Source: Bradyrhizobium sp. NP1
GTDB lineage: Bacteria; Pseudomonadota; Alphaproteobacteria; Rhizobiales; Xanthobacteraceae
Assembly (NCBI RefSeq): GCF_030378205.1
Contig: NZ_CP127385.1
Coordinates: 3,016,001 to 3,080,000 of the forward strand
Length of the DNA stretch: 64,000 nt
Direction of reading: 5' to 3'
Both the position numbers and the translations under genes were made by a program. The stretch's first letter is position 1; each line of letters starts with the position of its first letter. The notes beneath the pieces are model-generated. The model was given only the letters and a program-made list of their open reading frames with translations. It did not search any database and was not told the DNA's origin. Shown piece by piece: positions 36,374 through 46,144 of this stretch.

Positions 36374-36844
36374 ATGTCTCAACCAACGCTGCGTGGCGGA
36401 AGCGAAGCCGACCGGAAGATCATTCTCGACAAGCACCAGAAATACCTCGAAGCCAACGCAGAGTTCGACTGGGTGACGTTGCGCGACCAGCTGTGGAGCG
36501 CCTCGCCCGACAGCGTGTTCTTCAATCTGAATGGTCATACCTATCGAGGTCGGGACCACTGGATCCAGCTCTGGAAGTTCTACAAGGGGCAGCTCACCAC
36601 CGGCTACTGGGAGCCCTACGATATCGGTGGCGTGGTGACCGGTGACATGGCGACGGTCTGGTGCCATCGCAAAACCAAGGCCGCCTGGGTCGGCGCCAAT
36701 CCGCGCCCGGACGGCAGCGCTCACGAGGACCGCCAATTCGTTTCCCGTTCGACGATGGTATTTCAGAAGGAAGCCGGCGACTGGCGCGTCGTTCACGTGC
36801 ATTTCTCCGAGCACGGCACGAGCCCACGGCCCGGCGGGATCTGA
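36374..36844 (+). CDS. SnoaL/NTF2-like protein (ketosteroid-isomerase-like fold)
   Basis: 156 residues. The cone-shaped NTF2 fold is suggested by the N-terminal helix with the D-W pair (YLEANAEFDWVTLRDQLWS), VFFNLNGHTYRGRDHWIQLW near 50 and the C-terminal strands STMVFQKEAGDWRVVHVHFS. Members are isomerases, cyclases, dehydratases or small-molecule binding proteins, so no activity can be named. It stands between the regulator and the ABC receptor and replaces, by position, the CoxG protein of cluster C as accessory small protein. Confidence 0.75.
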   Translation: MSQPTLRGGSEADRKIILDKHQKYLEANAEFDWVTLRDQLWSASPDSVFFNLNGHTYRGRDHWIQLWKFYKGQLTTGYWEPYDIGGVVTGDMATVWCHRKTKAAWVGANPRPDGSAHEDRQFVSRSTMVFQKEAGDWRVVHVHFSEHGTSPRPGGI

Positions 36845-36912
36845 GCTTCGCTTCCGCGCCGCATCGAATCGAATCGAGTAGTCGGGATCAACTCCCAATG
36901 ATGGAGAGAATG

Positions 36913-38076
36913 ATGAAGAATCGGCGACAGGTCTTCTCGCGCATGGCCGGCTTGCTTTCCTGCGCCGTGCTGGGCGTCTCCGCCATGATGCCCGCGGGAA
37001 AAGCGGCGTCCGAGCCGCCGATCAAGGTCGGTGTGGTGCTGCCGCTCACCAGCGTGCTTGCTGCCTATGGCAAGCCCTATCTGGATGCGATGCAGATGGT
37101 CGTGGACGACGCCAACAGCAAGGGCGGCATCAATGGTCGTCAGATCGAGCTCGTGGTCGAAGATAGTCAAGCCTCGAACACGGTGGCAATCAATGCCTTG
37201 AACAAGGTGCTGCAATCAAACCCGGTGGCGGTGTTCGGGCCGGCGCTGGGTACCCAAATTCTCGCCATGATGCCGATCACCGAAAAGGAGAAGGTATCGC
37301 TGATCGGCGGCCCCAGCACGCGCCGCGTCTCGCAGCAGGGCGCGAAGTTCTTCTTCCGCAACTCGCCGCACGACGCCATCGGCAAGGAGAATACCACCCG
37401 CTTCCTGGTCGACACCCTCGGCAAGAAGAAGATCGGGATCATGCATGTCGGCAATGAGTGGGGCTATTCCGGCCGCGACAACGTCACCGACTTCCTGGAC
37501 AAGCTCTACAAGCTCAAGCCGGTATCGATCGCATCGTACCAGCCGACCGACAAGGACCTCACCGCGCAGATTCTCCAGATGCAGCGCGACGGCGCGGACG
37601 CCATCGTGATCCAGGGGCATCCCGTCGACGAGGCGCTCGCGATGCGGCAGACACGACAGCTCGGCATCAATGTGCCGATTGTCGGCTCCGGCTCGCTCTG
37701 CTTTGCCTATTTGCGCAATCTGGTCGACCAGGCCGATATTTCCGGTCGGTACTGCGAGGCTCCCGGGGCATTTCCTTCGCTCAGTGCCAACAAGGACGCG
37801 ACGAAGTTCGCCGCCGACTACAAAGCCAAGACCGGATTCGAACCTGAAATCTACACGCTGCAGTACTACGACAGCATGGGAATGCTGATTGAAGTCATGC
37901 GCAAATACGGCGTCGACCGTGACAAGATCCGGGAAGGAATGAGCCAGCTCTCCTATCAGGGGCTGGCGGGGACCTACAAAGCCGACAGCGAGGGCAATCT
38001 CCGCCACGATTCGGTGATCATGGAATTCATGCCCGACCACAGCGTCAAGGTGGTCGGAGAGAAGCGCCAAAGCTAG
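36913..38076 (+). CDS. ABC transporter substrate-binding protein (branched-chain type, cluster D)
   Basis: 387 residues from ATG 36913, six bases after GGAG; ATGs at 36898, 36901 and 36910 also precede in frame. A Tat-less signal peptide (residues about 1-33, NRRQVFSRMAGLLSCAVLG with cleavage near GKAAS) precedes PPIKVGVVLPLTSVLAAYG and GGINGRQIELVVEDSQASN. Peripla_BP_6 receptor for the LIV-type transporter that follows. The neighbouring hydroxylase and amidases imply an aromatic or heterocyclic amide-like ligand rather than an amino acid (inference). Confidence 0.88.
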   Translation: MKNRRQVFSRMAGLLSCAVLGVSAMMPAGKAASEPPIKVGVVLPLTSVLAAYGKPYLDAMQMVVDDANSKGGINGRQIELVVEDSQASNTVAINALNKVLQSNPVAVFGPALGTQILAMMPITEKEKVSLIGGPSTRRVSQQGAKFFFRNSPHDAIGKENTTRFLVDTLGKKKIGIMHVGNEWGYSGRDNVTDFLDKLYKLKPVSIASYQPTDKDLTAQILQMQRDGADAIVIQGHPVDEALAMRQTRQLGINVPIVGSGSLCFAYLRNLVDQADISGRYCEAPGAFPSLSANKDATKFAADYKAKTGFEPEIYTLQYYDSMGMLIEVMRKYGVDRDKIREGMSQLSYQGLAGTYKADSEGNLRHDSVIMEFMPDHSVKVVGEKRQS

Positions 38077-38112
38077 CCCCGGATCGATCCTCCAATCGCA
38101 GGGCGGTGGTGC

Positions 38113-38976
38113 ATGGCCCAGGTGCTCGCAACGGGACTGGCGATGGGATGTATCTATGCCCTCGTCGGCCTCAGCTTCATCCTGATCTACAACGCGACGC
38201 ATGGCCTCAACTTCGCGCATGGCGAACTCGTCATGCTGAGCGCGTTCGTCTTCTACTCGGCAATCGGCACCGGCGCGCCATATTGGGCGGCCGTGGCGAT
38301 GACCTTCGCAGCGATGGCAATGTTCGGCGCGGTCTATCAGCGGCTGCTGTTTTATCCGCTGCGTGATCGGCCCATGCTGACCTTCGTGATCGCAACGATC
38401 GGCTTTTCGATCTTTGCACGCAACTTCGCCCTGCTTGTGTGGGGACCCAACCCGCTGCGGGTGCCGTCGGCGTTCTCGAACAGCTCCGTCAAGGTATTCG
38501 GCATCGTGCTCGCGCCCGAGCACCTTTTCATCGTCGCGGTCACGATGTGCGTGCTCGCGGCCCAGTACGCCGTTTTCTTCCATACCGACCTCGGTCGGCG
38601 GCTGCGCGCAACCGCGCAGAATATCGAGATGGCGCGGCTGATGGGTATTCGGCCCAACCGCATGATCGCGATCACGTTCGTGGTGTCGGCGCTGCTATGC
38701 GGCATCGCGGGAGTGCTGGTGGCGCCGATCTTCCTGGTCGACACCGACATCGGCCTCAACCTGATCCTCAAGGCGTTCATTGCCGTGATCATTGGAGGCT
38801 TCGGCAGCGTGCCGGGCGCAGTCGTCGGCGGTGTCCTCGTGGGCCTGCTGGAGATCCTCGTCGCGGTGTTCGTCTCCTCCGTCTACAAGGATGCGATCTG
38901 CTTTTCGTTCTTGATCCTGCTGCTGATCGTCTTTCCGCAAGGAATATTCGGCGAGCGCGTCGCGGAGAAGGCCTGA
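38113..38976 (+). CDS. livH: Branched-chain-type ABC permease, LivH family (cluster D)
   Basis: 287 residues, about eight membrane segments. Start (MAQVLATGLAMGCIYALVGL) and IYNATHGLNFAHGELVML are LivH marks; the C-terminal SSVYKDAICFSFLILLLIV resembles that of the cluster A LivH. It begins 36 bases after the receptor and ends two bases before the fused LivM-LivG gene. Forms the channel with the LivM half of that fusion. Confidence 0.9.
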   Translation: MAQVLATGLAMGCIYALVGLSFILIYNATHGLNFAHGELVMLSAFVFYSAIGTGAPYWAAVAMTFAAMAMFGAVYQRLLFYPLRDRPMLTFVIATIGFSIFARNFALLVWGPNPLRVPSAFSNSSVKVFGIVLAPEHLFIVAVTMCVLAAQYAVFFHTDLGRRLRATAQNIEMARLMGIRPNRMIAITFVVSALLCGIAGVLVAPIFLVDTDIGLNLILKAFIAVIIGGFGSVPGAVVGGVLVGLLEILVAVFVSSVYKDAICFSFLILLLIVFPQGIFGERVAEKA

Positions 38977-38978
38977 TC

Positions 38979-40796
38979 ATGCGCCGTCTCGCGATTCCCG
39001 TCCTTCTGATTGCGATCCTGCTGCTGCTTCCGCTCGTCGTCACCTCCAGTTATTACCTTCGCCTCATCAATCTCGCGCTCGTCTTTGGACTGTTGGCGGT
39101 CAGCCTCAACGTGGTGCTCGGCTACGCCGGCCAGCTTTCGCTCGGCCATGCCGGGCTGTTCGGCATTGGCGCCTATGTGAGCGCGCTGGCCACGTCCGGG
39201 CAGAGCGGTGCGCTGTTCTGGCCGGCCTTTGCAGCTTCAGGCCTGGTGGCCGGCGCGGTCGGCCTTCTTATCGGCTTTCCTGCGCTGCGGCTGAAAGGGC
39301 ACTATCTCGCGCTGGCGACGCTCGGCTTCGGCGAGATCATGCGCAACATCTTCTTCAACTGGCGCGAGGTTACGCATGGCATGGACGGGATCGGCAATAT
39401 TCCTCCGCCCTCGCTGGGATTCGTCGACTTCGGGGGAGATGCCCGCTTCTTCTATCTGGGCCTGCTGACGTTGTCGGTCACGATCCTGCTGGTTCGACGG
39501 CTCGAGCGGTCGAAATACGGACGCATGCTCGCGGCGATCCGCGATGCCGAGCTGGCTGCCGGCGCCGTAGGGGTCAACGTGCCGCGACAGAAGGTGATGG
39601 CGTTCTTCATCAGCGCGGTTCTGGCGGGCTGTGCCGGATCTTTGTATGCGCATCTCACGAGCTATATCAGCCCCGACGTCTTCGTGTTCGACGTCAGCGC
39701 GCAGGTGCTGAGCATGGTGCTGATCGGCGGCATCGGGACCACCATGGGCCCTGTGCTGGGCGCGGTCGTCCTGACCTTCCTGCCGGAAATCCTCCGAATT
39801 TCGAAGTCCTACTATCAGCTGATCTATGGCGCCGGCATCGCCGCGATGATCATCTTCTTTCCCGGCGGCCTGCTCGGACTGGCCAGACAGCTCTGGGGCC
39901 TGTTCGGAGCCGAGAAGACCGTCGCGCCGTCCGCCCGCGATGATCTCGACGAGGAGGTCGCGCCGGTCGCTGTGGTGCCGCGGACGCAGCCGGCTGGCGG
40001 CGGATCGGCCATGCTGGTCGCCGACGGCGTGACAAAGCGGTTCGGCGGGCTCACCGCCCTCAGTGATCTTTCGCTCGAAGTACGTGAAGGCGAGATTCAT
40101 GCTCTGATCGGCCCCAACGGATCGGGGAAGTCGACCTTCATCAATGTCGCGAGCGGCATCTACCGGCCGACCAGCGGACAAATCAGTTTCCTGGGCGCGC
40201 CCATCGCAGGCCGAAAGCCGTGGCAGATCGCGGGTGTCGGGCTCGCCCGCACGTTCCAGAACTTGCGTCTGTTCCAAAGTCTTTCGGTATTGGACAACGT
40301 GCTGGTTGGCTGTCGCACCGAGCATCCGGCCGGCTGGCTCGGCGTCCTCTCGGCATCGGAGCTGGCGCGGTCCGAAGATACGAGGCTGCGCGCGATCGCA
40401 GAATCAGCGCTCGCATTCGTCGGGCTGTCGAGATTGCGTGATCATCCGATCCGCACCCTGCCGCACGAGCAGCAGCGCATTGTCGAAATCGCGCGCGCGA
40501 TTGCGATGCAGCCGCGCCTGATCATGCTCGACGAGCCGGCCGCGGGCATGAACCCGGCCGAGGTGGAGCGGCTGATTTTGCGCATCAAGCGATTGCGCGA
40601 TTCCGGAATGACGATCCTGCTGGTCGAACACAACATGCCTCTGGTGATGAGGCTGGCCGACCGGATCACCGTGCTCAATCACGGCCGCAGGATTGCCGAA
40701 GGCGATCCGGCAGCCATTCGTGACAATCCGGAGGTCATCCAGGCGTATCTCGGCCACGGCACGAAAAAGAGACTCGCGCGATATGCCACTGCTTGA
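38979..40796 (+). CDS. Fused LivM permease - LivG ATPase (cluster D)
   Basis: 605 residues from ATG 38979. Residues 1-310 are a LivM permease (LVFGLLAVSLNVVLGYAGQL near 30-50, then LSLGHAGLFGIGAYVSALAT). Residues about 311-344 are a linker rich in A, P and charged residues. From M345 a complete LivG ATPase follows: Walker A GPNGSGKST, a variant signature LPHEQQRIVEIA and Walker B IMLDEPAAGMN. The frame is continuous, so this is a real fusion and not two genes. LivM-LivG fusions occur in several proteobacteria. The signature departs from the usual LSYGEQR. Confidence 0.9.
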   Translation: MRRLAIPVLLIAILLLLPLVVTSSYYLRLINLALVFGLLAVSLNVVLGYAGQLSLGHAGLFGIGAYVSALATSGQSGALFWPAFAASGLVAGAVGLLIGFPALRLKGHYLALATLGFGEIMRNIFFNWREVTHGMDGIGNIPPPSLGFVDFGGDARFFYLGLLTLSVTILLVRRLERSKYGRMLAAIRDAELAAGAVGVNVPRQKVMAFFISAVLAGCAGSLYAHLTSYISPDVFVFDVSAQVLSMVLIGGIGTTMGPVLGAVVLTFLPEILRISKSYYQLIYGAGIAAMIIFFPGGLLGLARQLWGLFGAEKTVAPSARDDLDEEVAPVAVVPRTQPAGGGSAMLVADGVTKRFGGLTALSDLSLEVREGEIHALIGPNGSGKSTFINVASGIYRPTSGQISFLGAPIAGRKPWQIAGVGLARTFQNLRLFQSLSVLDNVLVGCRTEHPAGWLGVLSASELARSEDTRLRAIAESALAFVGLSRLRDHPIRTLPHEQQRIVEIARAIAMQPRLIMLDEPAAGMNPAEVERLILRIKRLRDSGMTILLVEHNMPLVMRLADRITVLNHGRRIAEGDPAAIRDNPEVIQAYLGHGTKKRLARYATA

Positions 40797-41499
40797 GATC
40801 AAGGATCTGCGGGCCTGTTACACGGATGCGGTCGAGGTGCTGCACGGCGTCAGCCTCAGCATCGACGCCGGTGAGCTCGTCGCGCTGATCGGCGCCAACG
40901 GCGCGGGAAAAACCACGACGCTGAAGGCGATCATGGGATTGGCGCAGACGTCGGCCGGACAAATATCGTTTTTGGGAGAAAGTATCGTCGGCCGTGACAC
41001 GCCCGACATCGCGAGGCGCGGCCTGTCGATGGTGCCCGAGGGGCGTGGCGTATTTCCCGGCCTCAGCATCCATGACAATCTGAGGATCGCGGCGACGCCC
41101 TGGATCAGGCGCGGTCTCAGCGTCGTGCGCGATTTCGATCTGGTGTTCGATCTGTTTCCGGTGCTCGCAGAGCGCCGCAACCAGTTGGCGTGGTCGCTGT
41201 CTGGCGGCCAGCAGCAGATGCTGGCGATCGGCCGGGCGCTCGTGGCGCGTCCGAAGCTCATGCTGCTCGACGAGCCGTCGCTCGGGCTTGCGCCGAATCT
41301 CGTTGATCAGGTCTTTGACGTTCTCCTCAAGATCAACCGTGAGGGGGTCGCCATTCTTCTTGTCGAGCAGAACGCCTTCATGGCACTCGAAGTCAGCAAT
41401 CGTGGCTATGTGATCGAGCGCGGGGCCGCTACCATCGAGGGTCCCGCGGACATGCTGCTCAATGACGAACGCGTCAAGGCTTCTTATCTGGGAGGTTGA
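40783..41499 (+). CDS. livF: Branched-chain-type ABC ATPase, LivF family (cluster D)
   Basis: 238 residues from ATG 40783, overlapping the fusion gene by 14 bases. Walker A GANGAGKTT, signature LSGGQQQ and Walker B LMLLDEPSLGLAP are intact. It partners the LivG half of the fusion. The earlier in-frame codons up to 40693 belong to the fused gene in another frame and are excluded because homologues start at MPLLEIKDL. Confidence 0.9.
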   Translation: MPLLEIKDLRACYTDAVEVLHGVSLSIDAGELVALIGANGAGKTTTLKAIMGLAQTSAGQISFLGESIVGRDTPDIARRGLSMVPEGRGVFPGLSIHDNLRIAATPWIRRGLSVVRDFDLVFDLFPVLAERRNQLAWSLSGGQQQMLAIGRALVARPKLMLLDEPSLGLAPNLVDQVFDVLLKINREGVAILLVEQNAFMALEVSNRGYVIERGAATIEGPADMLLNDERVKASYLGG

Positions 41500-41500
41500 G

Positions 41501-42523
41501 ATGTCCAAATTGCCGGCGATTGGTATGCGGGTGCATGGCGGCATGGCGCCTCGGCGTTGCATCGACCTGGCGGCGGGAGCCGACAAGCACGGGCTTGCGT
41601 CGGTATGGTTCGCGGAAAATCCGTTCAATCGCGGCGTGCTGCCCGCCGTCGCGGGGGCGGTGCTTGCGACCAAGCGCATCAAGATAGGCATCGGCGTTTT
41701 CAATCCGTACAACCGGCATCCGACCCTGATCGCAATGGAGATCGGCGCGCTCGACGAGCTCGCCGAGGGGCGTGCGGCGTTGTCGCTGGGCTCCGGCATT
41801 GGCGATCGCGTGACGCGCATGGGCCTGTCCTACGAGAAGCCGCTGGGAGCGGTTCGCGACGCGGTCACCATCGTGCGTGGAATGATGAAGGGGGAAACGG
41901 TCACCCATCAGGGCGCGGTGTTCTCGGTCTCCAACGTCAAGATGGAGTATGTTCCACCGCGGCCGCAGATGCCGATCTACGTCGCCGCGATGGGCGACCA
42001 GGCGCTGCGGCTCTGTGGGCAGATCGGCGACGGCGTGATGATCTCCAATATGTGTCCGCCTGGCTATACCGAGCGTGCGCTTCAGGTGGTTCAGGAGGGG
42101 GCGAACAAGGCGGGACGGCCGCGGCCGAAGGAAGTCGTGCAGTATGTGCTGTGTTCGGTAAACGCCGATCGCGGCGAGGCGCGTGCGGCCGTGCGGCGGA
42201 CCATTGCCGAGATGCTGCCGGCCTATTGGGCGATGGGCGCGCGCTGGCCGGCGGTCCGCGAGGCGATGCACGGCAGGAGCGGCATTCCGGAGCAGGAATT
42301 TGTTGCGGCGATCGATCGCCTGAAGGCGGGCGATGACCCGCAGCAGGTGCTCGACGACCGCTTCGTCGACGCCTATTCGATCTCCGGCACGGTGGATGAT
42401 TGCCTGAAGGCCGCGGCCGGGTTCGGAGCCGTCAATGTGACCGAACTGGTGGTCACCTTTGTTGGCAAGGCGCCGCTCGATGAGATGGCGCTGCTCGGCC
42501 CTGCCTTGAGGGCGAACGCATGA
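41501..42523 (+). CDS. LLM class flavin-dependent oxidoreductase (cluster D)
   Basis: 340 residues from ATG 41501, one base after the LivF stop. Luciferase-like barrel of the F420/MER-like branch: LASVWFAENPFNRGVLPAVA near 30-48, KIGIGVFNPYNRHPTLIAME near 60-80, GRAALSLGSGIGDRV near 90-105, and PQMPIYVAAMGDQALRLCGQ near 155-175. FMN or F420 use cannot be decided from sequence; unlike cluster C there is no flavin-reductase-domain gene in this run. It overlaps the 2Fe-2S gene by four bases and should act next to the molybdenum hydroxylase. Confidence 0.82.
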   Translation: MSKLPAIGMRVHGGMAPRRCIDLAAGADKHGLASVWFAENPFNRGVLPAVAGAVLATKRIKIGIGVFNPYNRHPTLIAMEIGALDELAEGRAALSLGSGIGDRVTRMGLSYEKPLGAVRDAVTIVRGMMKGETVTHQGAVFSVSNVKMEYVPPRPQMPIYVAAMGDQALRLCGQIGDGVMISNMCPPGYTERALQVVQEGANKAGRPRPKEVVQYVLCSVNADRGEARAAVRRTIAEMLPAYWAMGARWPAVREAMHGRSGIPEQEFVAAIDRLKAGDDPQQVLDDRFVDAYSISGTVDDCLKAAAGFGAVNVTELVVTFVGKAPLDEMALLGPALRANA

Positions 42524-42975
42524 AGCTAAGCTGCACCGTCAATGGCGAGGAGGTCCAAGCGGACGTGCCGCCCCGGCTGCTGCTGTCGGATTTCATCCGT
42601 CACGAGCTGCGGCTGACGGGGACGAATGTCGGCTGCGAAATGGGCGTGTGCGGGGCATGCACCGTCATCGTCGACGGCGAACCGGTCCGATCCTGCCTGA
42701 TGTTCGCGGTGCAGGCGGATCAACGAAGCATAAGCACGGTGGAAAGTCTCGACCAGAATGGCAAGCTGGGGCCGCTGCAGCAGGCCTTTCACGAAAATCA
42801 CGCGCTGCAGTGCGGCTTCTGCACGCCCGGAATGCTGATGACGCTCGCGTCGCTGGCGGCGCAAGGGACGCTGCCCAAGACCGAGCACGAGGTCCGCGAG
42901 GTTCTGTCGGGCAACATCTGCCGCTGCACGGGATACCAGAACATCGTCGATGCCGTTCTCAAGGTCGCGTCGTGA
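42520..42975 (+). CDS. 2Fe-2S small subunit of molybdenum hydroxylase (cluster D)
   Basis: 151 residues with all eight cysteines: C39, C44, C47, C59 (CEMGVCGAC) for the plant-type cluster, and C98/C101 (QCGFC) plus C134/C136 (CRC) for the second. It overlaps both neighbours by four bases. Subunit order here is S, M, L, whereas cluster C is L, G, M, S, so the two sets were not formed by simple tandem duplication of one unit. Confidence 0.9.
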   Translation: MKLSCTVNGEEVQADVPPRLLLSDFIRHELRLTGTNVGCEMGVCGACTVIVDGEPVRSCLMFAVQADQRSISTVESLDQNGKLGPLQQAFHENHALQCGFCTPGMLMTLASLAAQGTLPKTEHEVREVLSGNICRCTGYQNIVDAVLKVAS

Positions 42976-43811
42976 AGCCGGCGCCGTTCGATTTTTTTTG
43001 TGCCGGGACCGTCGACGAGGCGGTTGCGCTGCTGGCGCGCCTGGGCGAGGACGCGAGGCCGGTTGCCGGCGGGCAAAGCCTGGTGCCGGCCATGAATCTT
43101 CGAATGGCGACGCCGACCGCGCTGGTCGACATCAGCCGGATCGCCGAGCTGCGTGGCTGGAGGCAGGTCGGAGACCGCATCCATATTGGCGCGGCGACCA
43201 CCCAAGCCGAGCTGATGCGGGATTCGGATCTCGCCGTTCGTCTGCCGCTGCTGGCCGCTGCACTGCCCAACATTGGCCACGTGCAGACGCGGAGCCGGGG
43301 GACGATAGGCGGCAGCCTGGTCAACGCTGACCCGTCGGCCGAGATCGGTCTCGTGGCGGCGACGCTCGAGGCGATCCTGGTGTTGCGTAGCGCCCAAGGC
43401 GAGCGTCGCCTCGCTGCGCGCGAATTTCAGTTGGGCGCCCTGACCACTGCGATTGCGCCGGGCGAACTGCTGGTCGAGATCATCATGCCGACCGCGCCGG
43501 CGGGTGCGCGCTGTGCGTTTCGCGAGCTGGCGCGCCGGCACGGCGACTTCGCGCTGGTTGCCGTTGCCGTGCAAAGGTCTGCCGGCGAGCTCAAGGTCGG
43601 CATCGGTGGCCTTGAGGAAGCGCCGCGGCGCTGCGACCGGCTGACCGCGCGGCTCGCGGAGGAAGGCTTTGCGGCTGACGCGATCGACGATGCAGTCCGC
43701 GTCGAGCTTGCGGATGTAGCTCCGCTTTCGGACATTCATGCCAGCGGCGACTATCGTCGGCATCTTGCGGCGGTGTTGCTCAAGGATTGCCTGATGGACG
43801 TGTTGCGATGA
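42972..43811 (+). CDS. FAD-binding medium subunit of molybdenum hydroxylase (cluster D)
   Basis: 279 residues from GTG 42972 (GTGA overlap with the 2Fe-2S stop). FAD loops RPVAGGQSLVPAMNLRMATP near 32-50 and TRSRGTIGGSLVNADPSAEI near 105-125 are typical of CoxM/XDH FAD domains, followed by the CO_deh_flav_C domain ending CLMDVLR. The long frame upstream of the GTG is antisense or off-frame in the S subunit. Complete and normal in length. Confidence 0.88.
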   Translation: MKPAPFDFFCAGTVDEAVALLARLGEDARPVAGGQSLVPAMNLRMATPTALVDISRIAELRGWRQVGDRIHIGAATTQAELMRDSDLAVRLPLLAAALPNIGHVQTRSRGTIGGSLVNADPSAEIGLVAATLEAILVLRSAQGERRLAAREFQLGALTTAIAPGELLVEIIMPTAPAGARCAFRELARRHGDFALVAVAVQRSAGELKVGIGGLEEAPRRCDRLTARLAEEGFAADAIDDAVRVELADVAPLSDIHASGDYRRHLAAVLLKDCLMDVLR

Positions 43812-46144
43812 AATCAGGATCATCATCCCGCCACGCCGGCCCGCTGCGCAAGGAAGACGCCCGGCTGCTGCGGGGGCGGGCGAAATATGTCGACAATATC
43901 CACCTCGATCGCATGGTTCACGGCGCCTTCATCCGCAGTCAGCTGGCTCATGCGCGGGTCGTCAATGTCGATGGGGCCGCAGCACTTGACGCCGGCGCGC
44001 TGCTGGTCCTGACGGGCAAGGATCTGCCTTTCGCCGACAAGCCATGGGTCACGCGATACTGGCACGAGGCGATCCGCAACGGGCTTCCGTCCTTCCTCGC
44101 GCGCGATCGCGTCCGCTATGTCGGCGAGCCGGTTGCGTTTCTGGTGGCGGCCGACCGGTATGTCGCCGAGGATCTCGCCGCGTTGGTCGAGGTCGAACTC
44201 GAGGCGCTGCCGGCGCTCGGCTCGACACAGGCGGCATTGGCCGCCGGCGCGCCACGCCTGCACGAGGATTGGGTCGACAATGTCGCGGCCGCCTTCAGCA
44301 GCGCGCATGGTGATGCGGACAAGGCCATGGCGGCCGCGGCGCATCGGGTCTCCCGTCGTTTCAGCTTCGCGCGGCAGACGCCGCTGCCGCTGGAAGGGCG
44401 GGGCATCGTCGCCGAATTCGATTCCGACCGGACAAGCCTCACGGTCTGGATGTCGACGCAGGCGCACTACAATGTGCGGCAGAACCTGGCCAGCATTCTC
44501 GACATTCCGGAATATCAGGTCCGGGTCATCGCCGAGGACGTGGGTGGCGGATTTGGTGCGAAGTCGCGTTGCTATCCGGAAGAGATCATCGTCTCGCACG
44601 CGGCGCGGCTGTTGCGCCGGCCGGTCAAGTGGATCGAGGATCGGTTCGAAAACCTGCAAGCCACGACGCATTCGCGCGCCATCGACGTCGATCTCGAGCT
44701 TGGCTGCGACGCGGAAGGACGCCTGTTGGCACTCAGGGCCGACGTCGTCACCGATGTTGGCGGCTATGTCCACAACAGCGGCATCATGACCTCGGAGATC
44801 GTTCCGGCTCACATCGCCAACGGCTACCGAATCGCGAACGTGAGGGTCGATGTCCGGTGCGTCGGCACCAACAAGACGCCGATCGCGACCTATCGCGGCG
44901 CAGGCCAGCCCGAGGCCGCCTTTCCCATCGAGTGCCTCGTCGATGTGCTCGCGAAGGAAGTCGGCATTTCCGCGCTAACCTTGCGCCAGCGCAACCTGAT
45001 CGAACCGGCTGACATGCCGTATCGATCGGGTGCGAAGCTCGCGGGCCTGCCGATCTGTTTCGAAAGCGGCGATTTTCCTGCCTTGCTCGCGAAGGCGGTG
45101 TCCGATAGCGGCTACAGCGAACAGGCCAAGATATTGCCCGGCGGCGAGCGCGAGGCATGGGGTCTCGCTTGCGGCATCGAGGCCGGTGGCCTCGTGAACT
45201 TTGAATCCGCGCTGGTGCGCATCGACGCAGCAGGGAACGTGGTCGTTCTGTCCGGCATGACGACGCAGGGGCAGGGCCAGCTCACGACCTACGCCCAGGT
45301 CTGTTCGGAAGCGCTCGGCGTTGATTTCGAGCGCGTCCAGGTGCGGCTGGGAGATACCCAGCTTGTCCCGTTCGGACGCGGCGCCTTTGCCAGCCGGGGT
45401 GCGATATTCGGCGCCAGCGCCGTGCATCAGGCGACCCTCGCGCTTCGCGCGAAGGTGCTTCAAAAGGCTGGCGTCCTGCTGCAATGCGATCCGGCCGATT
45501 TGTCGATTGCCGGCGGCTTCGTGGTCCGGGCAGACGGGGAGGCGACTGCTCTCGACATCGGCCAAATCGCGCGCGCGGTGATGCCGGGCGGAGCGCTGTT
45601 CGAGGGCGATGGCGCGCTTGAGGCCCAGCATGTCTTCAAGTCTGATCAGCCGCTCACCTACGGACTTTCCGTTCATGTCGCCTGCGTTCGCCTTGACCCG
45701 CGAAGCGGTTTTTTCACCATTCGCGATTATCTCGTCGCTCATGATGCGGGACGCAGCCTGAATTCGATGGTCGTCGAGGGGCAGGTCGTCGGCGGCGCCA
45801 TCGACGGCATCGGCGGCGCGCTGTTTTCGGAACTGGTCTATGACGAGCAAGGCCAATTGCTGACCGGATCGCTCGCGGACTATCTTGTCGCGACCGCGCC
45901 GGAAGTCCCACGCGTCCGGCTCACCCATATGGAGACGAGGCCGCAAACCAATCCGCTCGGCGTGCGGGCCGTCGGCGAGGCGGGAGTCATCCCGGCGGCG
46001 CCTGCGATCGCCAACGCGCTGGCGCGCGCAATTGACGATCGGCACAGTGGCCACGAAGCGGCGCTGTTCGCGTTGCCTCTGAAGCAGGAGCGGGTCTATC
46101 GTGCAATCCTTGCGGCGAAAGATCGATCGCGGAGCGAGACATGA
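43808..46144 (+). CDS. Xanthine dehydrogenase family molybdopterin-binding subunit (cluster D)
   Basis: 778 residues. Hammerhead domain at about 20-135, molybdopterin segments GGGFGAK near 244 and the catalytic E724 in VGEAGVIPAAP. The active-site loop ATYRGAGQ (360-367) resembles the AYRGAGR of form-II CoxL-like hydroxylases, which do not oxidise CO, so another substrate is expected. Residues 1-20 are charged and without signal peptide, meaning a cytoplasmic enzyme. It overlaps the S/M unit upstream and the PLP enzyme downstream by four bases each. Confidence 0.9.
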   Translation: MKSGSSSRHAGPLRKEDARLLRGRAKYVDNIHLDRMVHGAFIRSQLAHARVVNVDGAAALDAGALLVLTGKDLPFADKPWVTRYWHEAIRNGLPSFLARDRVRYVGEPVAFLVAADRYVAEDLAALVEVELEALPALGSTQAALAAGAPRLHEDWVDNVAAAFSSAHGDADKAMAAAAHRVSRRFSFARQTPLPLEGRGIVAEFDSDRTSLTVWMSTQAHYNVRQNLASILDIPEYQVRVIAEDVGGGFGAKSRCYPEEIIVSHAARLLRRPVKWIEDRFENLQATTHSRAIDVDLELGCDAEGRLLALRADVVTDVGGYVHNSGIMTSEIVPAHIANGYRIANVRVDVRCVGTNKTPIATYRGAGQPEAAFPIECLVDVLAKEVGISALTLRQRNLIEPADMPYRSGAKLAGLPICFESGDFPALLAKAVSDSGYSEQAKILPGGEREAWGLACGIEAGGLVNFESALVRIDAAGNVVVLSGMTTQGQGQLTTYAQVCSEALGVDFERVQVRLGDTQLVPFGRGAFASRGAIFGASAVHQATLALRAKVLQKAGVLLQCDPADLSIAGGFVVRADGEATALDIGQIARAVMPGGALFEGDGALEAQHVFKSDQPLTYGLSVHVACVRLDPRSGFFTIRDYLVAHDAGRSLNSMVVEGQVVGGAIDGIGGALFSELVYDEQGQLLTGSLADYLVATAPEVPRVRLTHMETRPQTNPLGVRAVGEAGVIPAAPAIANALARAIDDRHSGHEAALFALPLKQERVYRAILAAKDRSRSET

